This document shows, in pieces, positions 1 to 34,631 of a stretch of 64,000 nt of DNA. The notes beneath the pieces are model-generated. The model searched no databases, was not told where the DNA came from, and saw only the letters and a program-made list of their open reading frames with translations. The position numbers and the translations under genes were made by a program. This DNA is from Paralichthys olivaceus (taxonomy: Eukaryota > Chordata > Actinopteri > Pleuronectiformes > Paralichthyidae), in NCBI RefSeq assembly GCF_024713975.1, contig NC_091110.1, positions 3,297,001 through 3,361,000 on the forward strand. The letters are read 5' to 3'. Within the stretch, counting starts at the first letter, position 1; every line of letters starts with the position of its first letter.

Positions 1-348
1 GAACATATTCTACATTTCTGCAACTTATTTAAAGACATGGTTCATTATCACTCGACACTGTCGGCTTTAACATCAGGTGCCCCTTGCTGTCCCGAGTCTG
101 TCATGTACTCTGCTAGTCACCTGCTGTGCTTATCTCTCTACATGTCTTTTTATTGTGACCTTGCTTTTAACAATCCCAGAGTGATTTGTGTATTTTACTT
201 ATTGTACGTGTACACTAGCTCTGAAAAGACAGAACTGAATGGTGTAAAGCACTTGACTGTGAAAGGAATCTTCAGACCAGCCTTGTTGAATATGAAAATA
301 ATGATCAACTGCAGCTCTACTGTGCTCCTTTTTCTCAGCATCACTTAC

Positions 349-2648
349 GCAATATAGTCAGGCACAATGACAGGTTTTGGAATGTGTCCTGATGGTATAG
401 CTCCCTGTAAAATCTTTGCTGCGGCTGCTTTTGGAGCAGCTGCTGTTGGAGCAGCCTGGATGGGAACGACTGAGGACTCTTGGGCCTGTTCTGGAGTTTT
501 AAATACATGAGCTGGACCTGAATCAACCAATGAGCGAGCAGCTCGCATCTCAGAGGGCAGCATCTGTGCAGGACAAACAAAAAAGATTTCTGGTCAATAC
601 CTAACTTATACTTAGAATTTACTGTAAGGAGAATAATTATTTTATTAAACATTGACTATTATAAACATTGGCTCATTCATGGCACATCATTTTAAACAGT
701 GGACGTGCTTGTCTGCGTTAGGACTCCATCAACACTTGAGGCATCATGTGAAAACATATCAGAATGGATCATTTAATATGGTCTAAAAAATAGGGTACAA
801 TGATTTAATATACAAATACAAGTTCTTATGTTTATTTACAAGTTCTGTAGGCTAATGAGGCGACCAGGTAGAGTGCATGGACTGGACTGTGGCTGAATTA
901 CTTAATCTAGAGAGTACATTGCATTTTTTCCCCTGTGTAATCAGTTGAATAATATTTGTTTATTTTATTTATTTGTTGACTACAGCCCTACTCTGTTAAA
1001 TTACAGTGGTTGGCTTGTTGTATTGCAGTCTGTTTTTTTTAGTATTCAGAATGGCTGATAGCATTGGGCTAATCATTAAAGCTTAAGCAGAAGCAGAAGA
1101 ACCCATGACCAAACCCTTGAAACAAAACCAAACACAACTCAAGCTGGCTGAGGCTTTACCTCCAGACCGTTCCTCTCCCGGTACATGCGTGCAGCCTCAT
1201 GTCTCCACAGCTTGAGACACACCATGGCTCCAATCAGATAAATAACCATTGTGACAAACAGAAAGATGATGGCAGCAGTCTGGCCAGCCTCTGTTCTGCA
1301 GAACGCTCCATTGATGCCATTGTTGAAGACTGGGTAGGAGCAGAGCCCTCCACGAGTTGTGTCACGAACATAGATAATGCCTGGATAAAAAAAGGAGGAA
1401 AAAACAAAAGAAAGTCTCTTTAACGATTGTTCTACTGAGATAAATGTTTTCTTACTTTTGATGCCACCTCAAGTAAAATGGAGGTGAATGGAATTTTGTG
1501 TGTGGTGGTCACAGCAATGAACAATTATATTAATTCTATTTTCCAGCAGTGGTGCTTGAAATAAAGCTAATCTATTTAAAGGTTCAGTGTGTAGAATTTA
1601 GTGACATCTAGTGTTGAAGTTGCATGTTGCAAAAATAATGACTAGCTGCATCTCTAGAAAATTGTTTGTGTAATTTGGGTGTACAACTCTGTTACCCACC
1701 TGCTGCCATGTAGAGCACTGCCAGAGCCAGGTTTATGGTAAACTCAGTCAGGGGCCACCATGAGGAGTCCAGCAGAATGGTGCGGTAGTACATGGTCATC
1801 CCCAGCACTAAAAGAATCACAGTCATCAACCAGGCCAACCCTGCCACCACCAACACAAACGGGGTCTTGGGGCCTGAGTAGTAGGACCCGCCTGTGATGC
1901 CGCCGTTGAAACCTCCGTATGCTCCCCCAGGAGAAGAGTATCCAAACATGTTGAACCATTCGTTGTCTTTGTGGATGTAGGCACAGACGCAGGCAAACAC
2001 AGCAGCTCCCAGCAGGAGCTCCACACAGCCTAGAATCCTCAGCAGTCCTGCCCAGGACTTCATGTAGGCGTAGCGCTGATGGTACTCCTCCACTCGCTCG
2101 CTGTAGGTCAGACCTGTGCGGTAGGTGCGCCCTGACACAGACTCAGGGGCATCCTGTCCTTCCAGAAGCTCCTTTCTGGAGTTGTAGCTACCACCTGAGC
2201 CCCCATAGGGATCCCGGTATGACCCAGGAACAGAGGGGGAGTGAGGAGGTGAGCAGCGCACCCCCCCAGTGGTGCTGTTGTTATTGTTGTACGAGGATGC
2301 AGGCATGGACCACTTGTCACTGCTACGGTTGCTTCCCCTGAAGAAATTCTTCCAGGAGTCAGGGATGAAACGGTGGACTGGTTTGATGTCAATGGCGGGG
2401 TCGAGGTCTGGGTGACTGTTGCTCTCGCTGCCGCTGGGATCGAACTCAGGTCCCACAGGAGGCTGGTCTGGCAGAGGTGGGGGCGGGAGGGGGTCAGCGC
2501 TCTTAGCGTGATGATGTGCTCTCTGCTCTCTCAGCGGCTGCAGATCGAAGGAGTCTTCTCGGGGTAAGGAGCCTTGTGGTACCTGGTCATAGTGGGGCGC
2601 CTGGCGGACACGCTCAGTGCGTCCGTGAAAGCCTCCTCCATAGGACAT
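349..2648 (-). CDS. marveld2: Tricellulin (MARVEL domain-containing protein 2), 3' end cut by window edge
   Basis: Tricellulin is a four-pass membrane protein that seals tricellular tight junctions between epithelial cells. Three coding exons are visible: 1700-2665 (ATG at 2646-2648), 1160-1380 and 349-563, together 1385 nt or about 461 residues. All junctions are GT-AG and in phase. The cytoplasmic N-terminus carries the proline run [15 protein letters not shown] and the segment DSWKNFFRG, both typical of tricellulin. Hydrophobic segments lie at roughly residues 202-223, 263-284, 301-322 and 345-370, with [13 protein letters not shown] entering the first and [15 protein letters not shown] the second; this is the MARVEL fold. 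The last visible exon ends with [14 protein letters not shown], which in the family sits just before the C-terminal occludin/ELL coiled-coil domain. That domain must lie beyond position 1. The start was chosen because the methionine follows a clear splice acceptor (AG at 2666-2667) and fits the family N-terminus. Fish often keep two copies; which one this is cannot be told. Confidence 0.93.
1576..1632 (-). repeat. Fragment of the 375-bp MITE (one end only)
   Basis: The segment begins TTAAAGGTTCAGTGTGTAGA and continues through GTTGAAGTTGCATGTTGC. This matches the left end of the full copy at 59282-59656, and the right end of the copy at 6813-7187 in reverse complement. Only one terminus remains. 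It lies in the marveld2 intron between 1381 and 1699. Confidence 0.7.
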
Positions 2649-2665
2649 GAGGATAGTGATGGTCC

Positions 2666-5600
2666 CTGAGAGAACACACACACACACACACAAGTATGGG
2701 AACACATGCATTTATTCAGTATTGATTAAGTGCAATAATTAAAGATAAGCTGCAACTCAATGTTATGATTAAAAACTGATCTGTTCCAGCTTCTAAAATT
2801 TAAGAATTTGGGTTTTGGACTATTAGCTGGTTCCTTGAATAACCATTGGGCCTATGTTATGTAAAAAACAAACCCCCAAAAATTCTGATATTGTTTTTTT
2901 CAGAGCCATGGTGATGCTTTCAAAGTTTTGCTCGACCCAACAGCACAGAACTCAAAGATTTTCCATATAGTGAGATATAAACCCTTTTTTAAATTTGAGA
3001 AGGGAATATCTGGGGTTTTGCATAAAGAAAGCATGAACTATGGCTGGATCATCAGAGAAGCTGCCCATTATTTTTTTGCTTATCAACTAATTGACTTTTT
3101 CAAAACCCAAATACACATATACAATTTTCTATTCCACAGGAGAAAGAAAAGCATAAATCATGCCACCATCTGATTAGTAGTTTGAGATCATATTATCATC
3201 AATTCAAATCACTGAGAGAACAGAGGAAGTAAAATGGAAATACAAAAAGGAGGAACCCAAAGGATTAAAAAAACAAAATTCCAGAAAATGTAATTTGATA
3301 CATTATTTTACCGCAGACCTGAGGAATGCACACTAAAGAAAACTAACCCTGGAACTTAAGGTCACCATAGAAAACACCCTTCAGCCAGAGCTCTAGAGAG
3401 TAAAGCTGCTCTCCCACCATCCTCCATGCAAGCTGAGTCAAGAATGCATTTTTATGCTGCAACCAAATTAAGAAACAGGTCGGGCTGAATCTGATTTCCC
3501 CCTGTTGTTGTGATAACTGCTGCTCACATATTGTACTCAGGATAACACAACAATGCTTGTTGCAGACAGCACAAAAATACATTCTTAACATCCAACCAAC
3601 CCTTAGTTCCCATTTTGTTAAGTGGATTTGATCTGGAGAGGTAAAAAATAATATGAACTGTGCTTGAATACCTCTTTCACACGCAGTCACTCAACACGAC
3701 TTACATTGGCCTGCAGGTCAGAATGCAAACCTGGTATGAACAGAGACTTTGCTGAGGAATCACCTGTAAAGACAAAAAGAGGTGATGAACTAATGTTCAA
3801 GGCTTAAGACATTAATTGGAACATATCAAGGCAATATTGACAATCAGTCTGTAAAGTTTGCACGAAAAAAAATATTCATCTTGACCTGAGCTTACTAAAT
3901 CTGCTGATGAAGAAATGACCCCAGTGCTTAATCAATCTTCAGAGATGTTCATTAACTGTACGATGACTTACAACCAGACACTTTATATAGCTGGACTGAG
4001 GTGCTGCTGTCATGAGAACATGTACCCTCACTAAACCAACTCAGGTAAAACCGTAGAGCTAAAGATTACTTTGAGTGAATTCTAACTAAAGCTATTTCAG
4101 ACTTGCCTCTCACTCAGGCGATTCGCTACAGCGTTCAGGTGAGGGGTGGTGCAGCAGGCCTGACATAAAGTATTCATTCTGCTGCGGGTATCACGTTTTT
4201 GTTTATAGTGAAAAACATCGGTGAAATGCTCAAATTAAAAAGTCAGCCCAAATATATATTTAATTGATAACAATATAAAAACTGAATCCTCACATTTAAA
4301 TAATTCAGCCGCCCTGTGGACCAGTTCATCTGTCACACCTTAGATTTGATCAGCTCCTTGTTCCAAATAATGAAGGTCATGGCTCAAACATATAAATGTC
4401 TGTGAGCTTCTTTCATTGATAAAACATGAGTTCAGGTTAAGTTTGGAGAATATCATCCCCGACAGATTTCTATCGCAACTCAATTAGTCAGAACTGCAGA
4501 AACATGTGTGGTCGTACAGTGGTGTTAATGAGTGGCAGGGCCTCTCTCACAAAGACAAGACAGCGATGTGCAGTCACACAAACCAACAACAGACAAGTTC
4601 AAATGACCTAATGCAATGAAAATACTTCACACACACAACTAGATCACTGTCATATCAGAACTATTGAGTAAACCTACACAGAAATAATAATATTCTGCAA
4701 TATGCGTCATAAGCTTTGTACAAAACAAAGCTGAGGTGATTCCAGTAATGCAACACAAAACCAAGAATATTCATCATACACATAGAGACATACATGTATA
4801 TATAACAGCAAAACACACATTTTTGGCCACAAGTTCTCACCTGCATTTGTCTTCTATTAAAGAGACATGAGAAAAATATTTTGTATGTCTGATCCCTCTC
4901 TGACAATATCCAGGTGAGCCGAGGGATGGAGAGTAAGAAACTGACTAGAATAAAGCCTGTGTGAAAAGACCACACACATTCTTGCTTGTTGCTGTTTCTC
5001 AACAGTGTAAATTGGGGCCATGGCTTTGCAGATGTAAGATGTTTAACGGCAGCATCTCAGCTTCATGATTCTGCAGATCTCGGTATCGTTTTATTTCACA
5101 TCGATAGGGCGCTGCATGCACAACAATTTTCATTTGATTTGGATTTCTCAGAGAATAATTCATGGATCATGGATTAGGAATATGTAAGGGACTTATATTT
5201 AAGAGTCTGTGTGATTTGGTGCAGATCCAAATAAATAAAAACAGATCTGATGAATTTAAATGTGATTTCACACGGGCACTCTTACTGTTGGGCAATATAG
5301 GTCAGACGTCAAAATGTAAATATCTAACATTCATATTGCACATGTCTTTTTTCTAGTGTTTATGCTATTATATACATATATGTGGTTTCCTATTTTTATA
5401 TTCATGCTTGCACAAACACACGAAACCTAATTCCTTGTATGTGTATACCTACTTTGCAATAAAGTTTTAGTCTAGCTCATTATAAAAACAACGTGAATAC
5501 ACCAGTACACATCTGTTCTGCTCTACTTCTCCTCCCTCTTCCATCGGACACACCATCTCCTCCACACACTCTCTGGTTTCTCTCTGGCTGATGGAATGAG

Positions 5601-6041
5601 AGCTCGAGTGACCGTCCGGTGGTGTCGCACCGAGGGTTCAGCATTAGTCGGTATCGCCGCTGCCTGTCGGTGAGCGGTTCTAACCGTGGAGCGGTGAGCT
5701 GAGTGACTCCCAGCTCTGGGCCTCAGCAGCTGGCTCGCACACAGGGGGAGAAAGTCCACTCTCCACCTCGCTCCCCGTCAGTCCGAACAAACCTGCTGCT
5801 GTCCGGCGCTCTCTCTTTCTCTCTGCAGCTTCCTAACATGTCCTCTCCTGTTGTTTTCCCCCTGTGGAGTCACGACGGCGGCGGCGGCAAAGTTTCCTCG
5901 AAGAGAACAAAGTCTCCTACAGACAACTCGACACCGAACGCTCGCAGTTAAAGTCGGGAAACTTCTCTCCGGCTGGAAGTGAGAGCGGAGGCTGCACACG
6001 TCCACCCGCGGGGATGTGAGGGCGCTCTGCGGGTCTCTTAC
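2666..6041 (-). other. marveld2: marveld2 first intron (5'UTR intron)
   Basis: This 3.4-kb stretch separates the start-codon exon from the presumed 5'UTR exon ending at 6042. It is AT-rich and I see no coding exon in it. A (CA)n run at about 2671-2692 (TG repeat on the transcribed strand) abuts the 3' splice site. A short segment around 3731-3764 is bounded by a weak acceptor and donor on the minus strand and could be an extra untranslated exon, but nothing else supports it. Confidence 0.5.
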
Positions 6042-6150
6042 CTTGTTCTTCTCCGGCTCCTCGTCTTCCTCTTTCCCATTCCAGTAACGTTACACCGCAG
6101 GTTTCCCCCCGCAGCTCACCACGTGACCTGCCCATCCCTCTGACGTCACC
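5550..6150 (-). promoter_or_regulatory. marveld2: Probable marveld2 promoter, CpG-rich, with 5'UTR exon
   Basis: The stretch is clearly richer in C, G and CpG than its flanks. On the minus strand a strong donor (AAG followed by GTAAGAG) at 6042/6041 ends a likely untranslated first exon. Just upstream for that strand lie an E-box CACGTG (6120-6125) and a full cAMP-response element TGACGTCA (6141-6148), a normal spacing for proximal promoter sites. Transcription would therefore start roughly at 6060-6120. The plus-strand ORFs here are open only because the base composition is GC-rich. The exon and promoter are inferred from signals only. Confidence 0.55.
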
Positions 6151-6662
6151 CAGACACAGGCGCAGCTTACCTGGAGGAAGAACACAGTAGAAAACATCAC
6201 GTATGTGTATAAATATACTGTGTATATATGTGTACTTATACTTTACATGTATATACAGTCTATGGTGTGATGAGTGAGACCCACTCCTGACTCTGCAACA
6301 ACTGATACAGAAAGTACAGTCTGAAACTTCAAACTCTATATATGTACATAATCAATATATAAAAAGAATCAATACAACTAAACATCTATATGTCCGATAA
6401 AACAAATATATCTTCTATCAAATGAATACCTCAGCAAAAATAATCTGTTTTTCTTTATTTCATGTAGACAGACAGATAAAAACAAAAATCTTACATAAAA
6501 CATACACAGATATAAATTAAACTGCAATTCAAAAAAGGAGCATTTCATATAAGTGATTAAATATTACTAATTCATTAATTCATAGTTAATTGATAATTGA
6601 ATCTAAACAAAGTCTAAACAAATGTATGTTCCTACCTGCTTTTGCTCTTTCACCTCTTTCTC

Positions 6663-6722
6663 AGGGGCTCTGTAACGTTTGAATTTCTCTATGGGGAATA
6701 ATAAAGTACTTCTGATTCTGAA
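6663..6722 (-). repeat. LINE 3'-tail relic
   Basis: The text GAATTTCTCTATGGGGAATAATAAAGTACTTCT resembles the 3' tail of fish non-LTR retrotransposons, which ends around a tetranucleotide repeat. A second copy in opposite orientation is at 29872-29932. It is short and diverged. Confidence 0.45.
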
Positions 6723-6812
6723 AGACAAGTGATAAAAACATGAATATAATTTAATGTGCAGCACAGTACTCACTATTTGAAAACAGAATTGATTGATTAT
6801 GCTATATTACAC

Positions 6813-7187
6813 TTAAAGGTCCAATGTGTAAGATTTAGGTGAAAGGGAAGTATTGACAGAAATGTAAGTAGAATAATCCTCATGATGTTTTCACTAGTTC
6901 ATTTAATCTAAATTGTATGAATTGTATGAGTTGTTCTTTAGCCCAGAAAAAGCCCTTTATATTTAAATACTTTATATTTAAATTACATTGAGGGGACCCT
7001 CTCTATGGAGGCCACCATGTTTTTTTACATTAGTCCAGACTGGACAAACTAAACACCTTTTGAGTTTTTAGGACAACTGAATGCTACCGCAGGTTCTTTA
7101 TCATCGAGAGGGTGATGTTAGGGGTGTTCAGCTAAAACATGCAACTTCAACTCTAGACATCATTAATTCTACACACTGTAACTTTAA
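6813..7187 (+). mobile_element. Full-length non-autonomous MITE, copy A (375 bp)
   Basis: The element starts TTAAAGGTCCAATGTGTAAG and ends with the imperfect inverted partner ACACACTGTAACTTTAA. It has no transposase. The same unit appears as a full copy of equal length at 59282-59656 in the opposite orientation, with shared interior text (AATAATCCTCATGATGTTTTCACTAG; GTTTAGTTTGTCCAG in reverse). Partial copies are at 1576-1632 and 43509-43690. The outermost TTAA could be a target-site duplication or part of the terminal repeat. It sits in the spacer between the marveld2 promoter and the pi4ka 3' end. I do not assign a superfamily. Confidence 0.8.
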
Positions 7188-7189
7188 TA

Positions 7190-9745
7190 TAGACCATTCA
7201 GTCTGACCTTACACTGCTAAACATCTACATATATGCAGGGCAAATTCCCACAGAACTTTTAGCTCATACACTGACTGACATGCTGTCACCTGTGGCAATA
7301 GAAGAGGAGACATGTGGTGGCTGTGAATAGTTTTTGCCTATCTTTTGACATCAGCCATAAGAATCAGGGATTCATTTTGACATTTTTTGTTACAAATTTC
7401 AATTCAAATGTAGTTCAGACTTTAAAACTGGGGTTTTCAGAGTCCTCCCCTCAGAGGAAGGGTGGAAAAGGACACCCCCCCACCCCACTTCACTTTTACA
7501 TGTGTTGTTGAGCTCAGTTATGTAACTATGATGATGCTATTTGATCCCGTAGACATCATTTGACCAGATATCAGGAATTGAGGCTCTGAAGAAGAGAGGA
7601 AGACAAAGTAAAAGTTTCACTCCCACCACCATCTTTTTCTTTGCGTTACTGTGTTATTGTTATAAATTCTCAGTCTTCCTCAGTTTGTCTAATTAAGCAA
7701 AAAGGTCCTGTTTTTTCATTAAGAAAGAAAACACACAAGTAGCCTGTCACCGATGAAATGTTCACACATTTAATCTGGATATCATGAATTTTCATACAGG
7801 ATAAAAGCTGTGAAATTCTTCTGTGCTGGCAATGATGTCGCCACACACACGCACACTCACACACACACGCACACACTCTTACTCTGTGGACATTAAAGGA
7901 TGACAAAAATATTTCAAACAACAGCAATAGTAAAATCAACCCCATTCATAAAATGGCTTTGTCAAGAATTGGTGAGAACAACAACAAAAAGTTTGTGTGT
8001 ATGAGTCATTAAAACAATGCACTTTAGTACAGTCATATATGTTTGTTTCACCCCCTCAGGTATATAATGACAGTCAGTTATAGCTGCAACATAAAACACT
8101 TATTACGCAATGATCAGGACGATGTAATTACAGCAATTTCATTTGTTGTACACAACACACAAATACAGCATCAATATACACGATTATATTGCATAAAGTT
8201 ATCTTTTGTCAAGTATTACTATCGTTTCTACCAAGGGTAGGAGAAATGGCTTTTAGGTGTATTCGTCAGCTGCATCGGTAACAGCAAGATCATCCAACAC
8301 AAACCTGAACCCAAGAGGTTTGATCAAAGTCTCACACTCACAGAGGAATGTTCCCAGGGTTACACATATTGTAAAGGGTGTGCAGACACATACAACACAT
8401 GTATTCTGACACAGGACAAAATACTGTAAATCTCACTCTGTATCTGAGACATGCAGGCTGTGGTGTAGAGCAGCCACAGAGCTCCTGTCTACCCTGTGTG
8501 CTGCGATATCAAATCCTTCCTCCTGGCCTTTTCTACTGCAGGAACTTAACAACCCATAACTTAACTTGCAGCCATTGTTACAGCTTCTGCTTTTATTTCC
8601 ACTGTACCCTCGACCCTGGAAGTCAATAGGGAAGGAATGCAAATTCTTTTTTTCTGTTTTTGCAACATGGCAATTATTTAAGGGGAGCTCCATCCATTTA
8701 AACAGTGATTCAGAATGAAAACAGTGATACAATGATAATGAAGATCCTGAACATTCAGCTGTGGTAAAACAGTAATTAAAAGATTGATTAAAAGATTTTT
8801 AAAAAGTAGTGTATAGTAGTTTAAAAAGTTTCTATGAAGCCTTTACACAGAACAAAACATACGCGCTAAGCTCTCTATATATAAGATAACACAAACCATT
8901 TGACATTTAGATTTAGACCCCCACTCATCTCTGCTGCATGCTACAGGGACATTGTTGTCTGTCCCACATGTGCACTCACCTAACAAACAGTACAAAAACA
9001 CCACAGGGTTTTTCCTGGAGTCTCCTTCTCAGTGTTGTATCGAAAACGTTCCAGTTTGAAAACAAAGTGGAAACACAAGGCAGAACCTGTTAACATCACA
9101 ATTAAAAAGTTCACGTTATGGGTTGCCAAGTTTCTGTAGTGACACAATGATTCTATACAACAGATTCCACTTAAAAGCTGACATGAGGAGGTGTGAAATG
9201 ACTTTCGAGGGTAAGCATCAAAGCAACACAGTTAAAAGTTTTTTAAATCGTTGAATAATATGTTCTTACCATTTGATTATACAAGTTCCAAGTAAATCAC
9301 AGAGGAAACAGCAGTGATATTCTACAGTAAATGCTCTAATCACCTCTGATCAAAGTGCATGAAAGTAGATAACAGCATAGTAACAACATGATAACAATGA
9401 ATGCGACGGCTGCTTCAACGAACACTATAAACTCGTGTGGTAGTTCAGTTCATGTTTGACAAGTAACGAATGACAGCATCAGGAGTAAAATACTTAAAGG
9501 GTGATTCAAATACCTCTTTTGGTTTAAGTTGTACATTGTTCTTTACTCTGAAGTTACATAAAGAACTGTTAAAGACCATTAAAGAATCAGACAAATTACA
9601 ATAAAATTGAAGAACACGGACCAAAGTGTCACGTTCTTGTCGCTGCTCACACTGAGAGCAGAGCGGTATACACATAACCTCGGTTTGCATTGCTTGTGTT
9701 AGGACGTTTGCGTTGGACGTACAGTGGAGGTCCGGTTGAAGATCC
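7190..9745 (-). other. pi4ka: pi4ka 3'UTR and downstream spacer
   Basis: No coding exon is visible here. Part of the interval, starting at 9745 and running leftward, is the pi4ka 3'UTR. Its end is uncertain: an AATAAA on the minus strand occurs at 8592-8597, and a weaker ATTAAA near 7769-7774. A CA-rich run lies at about 7845-7877. The ORFs of 60-123 codons here are unrelated to any protein I recognise and overlap each other on both strands. Confidence 0.5.
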
Positions 9746-31918
<22,173 letters not shown>

Positions 31919-32060
31919 GATTTAACGGAGCCTTAGAGCCGCAGCACAAACACACACATCTCCTCTCATTCGTCCCCAGCAGTCCGCACTGACAACTACG
32001 GCGAGCGAGGAGTCCCAGCGGCGCGGAGCAAGGTCACGATCCAAAAAAAGGCGAAGAACT
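31919..32060 (-). promoter_or_regulatory. pi4ka: pi4ka 5'UTR and core promoter region
   Basis: This is the GC-richer stretch just upstream of the pi4ka start codon at 31916-31918. It holds CpG-bearing text such as CAGCGGCGCGGAGCAAGG. I see no TATA box at a convincing distance, which fits a housekeeping gene. The start ATG opens [20 protein letters not shown], matching the vertebrate family N-terminus, where a glycine-rich lead precedes [16 protein letters not shown]. Confidence 0.5.
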
Positions 32061-33160
32061 AAAACACTGTTATACTGAACATAAACATAAATGAACGAGA
32101 CCAGGACGATATCTATCACACTGACACGAGTCAGATCAAGTGTCAGTTTCACACAGCTGAATTATATGTTGATATGATCTGTAAATGTTCTTGTAAATAT
32201 CTGAATAAGCTATATTTTTAATAGTCTCTGTTTTCTCTCTGACATTACTCTACTTTCTACTACAATCAATAATAATGATAATAATAATACATTAACTGAA
32301 GAAGTATAATAATGAAAAGGGTTGGGCTTGCTTTTATATCAAGAAGTGTTCTTATCAGTTGATATCCACAATCAACATTTTCGCTTCTGACTGAAGGTGG
32401 GGTGTAATTTATATTGTGATTTCTTCATACATTTTAGTGCCCAGCTCTTTTTTAATAAATTCTTTGCATTTCTACAAAGTTTACACCATTTCATCTTTTC
32501 TCTTTGTTTGCATCAAGAATAAATCTGCAATTGATCTACAGCCACCGTCTAAGCAAATTCACTGTCAGCACATTGTCATTAAGGATATTATTACATCCCT
32601 GATACACCTCTTTTACAATTTCCTTTTATTCATCCATATACATTTTGTAAATGTATTAAATTAAATTTGTATTATGCACCGATTTCACCCAAATACAATG
32701 AATCTTTATATATTTAATTATAAATATTCTAGCAATATAACATACTACTGAATAAATTCTAGGATTTCTTCAGTAGAATTGGTAGATTAATCTATATCTG
32801 ATCACTTAAGAGTTTCTCCTTAAAGTGACTTTTATACTGAGCTGTAAGTTTATCACCTTATTAAGATTAGTATTAACACAAAATAATAATTAATGTGGTT
32901 TACTTGTATATAAAAAATTTGATAAACTACACAGCATCATATTCTCACTTCCATTTTGAAAAAACTCAAATCAAGTAACAAGTTATTCTAGTAGTTGAGA
33001 AAGTGTTGTGGAGCAAAAACATTACAGCCATTGGAAATGTAGAGGGAAAATACTTAAAGAACAAATACCACAAATGTGTACTTCTGTATAGTTCTTGAAT
33101 AAATGTATTCAGTTACTTCATACCACTGCTGAAATTAACACAACAAATTCAACAGTCAGA
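32061..33160. other. Intergenic spacer between pi4ka and slc25a1
   Basis: This is AT-rich sequence with an ATA/ATG-rich simple stretch near 32268-32290. I see no gene, RNA or recognisable mobile element. The interval lies between the pi4ka promoter and the probable slc25a1 polyadenylation site, two genes on the same strand. Confidence 0.5.
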
Positions 33161-33167
33161 TCCAATG

Positions 33168-34631
33168 TTTATTTGTGAGCATACATATCAGAATTGATTA
33201 GACTGAAGGCACAAGACCGGGTTCAGCTACAGGAAATATTTCACATGGAAATAATATGAAAATACCAAAGATGTTTAAATATCTGTGACATAAGGCAGGT
33301 TTAACATGAAGCTGAAATAGTACCTCAAAGTAAACATTGTGTATCCTAAATAAAGACCGTATGATGAGCAAAAAAAATTAATAAAATTAATTGCACTGCA
33401 TGTAAACATGCCAGACTCACAAGCTCCAGTCTTTAACATGGCTTCTGAGCAGCAGTTGGCACATTGGGTTGTCAGTTAATGAAAAAGATAAAGGCAATTA
33501 ATATCGAAAAGCGAAAAAAAGTCTGAAAAAATCTTGGAAGGCACTATTAATAGAATTCCTCAAACAGGCATCTCCATGTACTAAAGGCTATTTGAATTTA
33601 GAAGCATGAATTCATATTAGCAGTTACGGTGAATCGAGACAACATTAACATCTCAGATATACCATACCTCAGATGCTGCCTCGAATGAAACATTTGGCCC
33701 CAGCGCAGTGTTTGCACTTGAGTACATTCATTAAAAATATCTAGTGACTATGTACATACAACATTTAATCATTCTTAATCTGAAAAGATCTCAAAATGAA
33801 TCATAAAATACATAGGCACTTATCAGTCTAGTAAGTTAATTAATTCAAATATTTCTGCAACTTCAAAGTGAACCACGTCTTTACACCACCTCAACGGCTG
33901 TTCTGTGGAAAATGTGCATTTCTAAATGTTAAGTATATGCAATATTAAAACGGCATCTTTCTGGATCCTACAATGTTAAAAACTGTGATTTAAGGCATTT
34001 AGTTCTTAAAGTACCTTAACCTCTGCAGCAGTGATATCTGGAGATGAATTATTCAGATCAGCGTTTGAACGAAACTGTGGTTTTGAAAAGCCTTTTAAAA
34101 ACAGGAAAAATCTAAATACTTGCGTATAAAGAGGGCTTTATCTCTATCTATATCTCTGGTATAATCTCTCATTTTCAAGTATAATTTCTTTGTCGATAGT
34201 GTCTGAATCACATTATGTCAGGTCGTGTAATGTTCTTTGTGATAAACTGAATTCCAAGAACTGTAGTTAACTTGAGAGACTTCTTTTTTTGTTCCCATTA
34301 ACCTTTTTCTCTAGTCAAGCAGATCTAAATAAATGCCCCGTTGCTTTCCCTGAGCTCTTAAGGAACTTTACCCTTCTGAAATTTAAAAGAAATGAAGAAG
34401 TGTGAGTGGTGATTCTGCAATCTGGAGCTTATTTCATGCAGATGATGCTTCCACTTAACTGTGTTATAAATAAAATCAAGAATACATCAATCCCTTTCTT
34501 TCTGAAAATCACTCGGAGGTAGACATTAGAACCTAGAAGCAGTGTTAAAGGAGAATGTTTTGGGACTCGGCCTGGTTGATAATGTGGATGGCCTGTCCTA
34601 ACACTTCTGCTTTTGTAGCAGGATGTACGTT
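33168..34631 (-). other. slc25a1: slc25a1 3'UTR with polyadenylation signal
   Basis: Following the stop codon of slc25a1 on the minus strand there is about 1.45 kb of AT-rich sequence without ORFs of note. A canonical AATAAA (minus strand) lies at 33168-33173. The extent is inferred from that signal alone; other A-rich variants exist within it. Confidence 0.5.

Noticed and set aside
5523..6135. Overlapping ORFs of 72-82 codons on both strands near 5.5-6.1 kb
   Set aside because: They lie in the CpG-rich marveld2 promoter region and show no domain or splice support.
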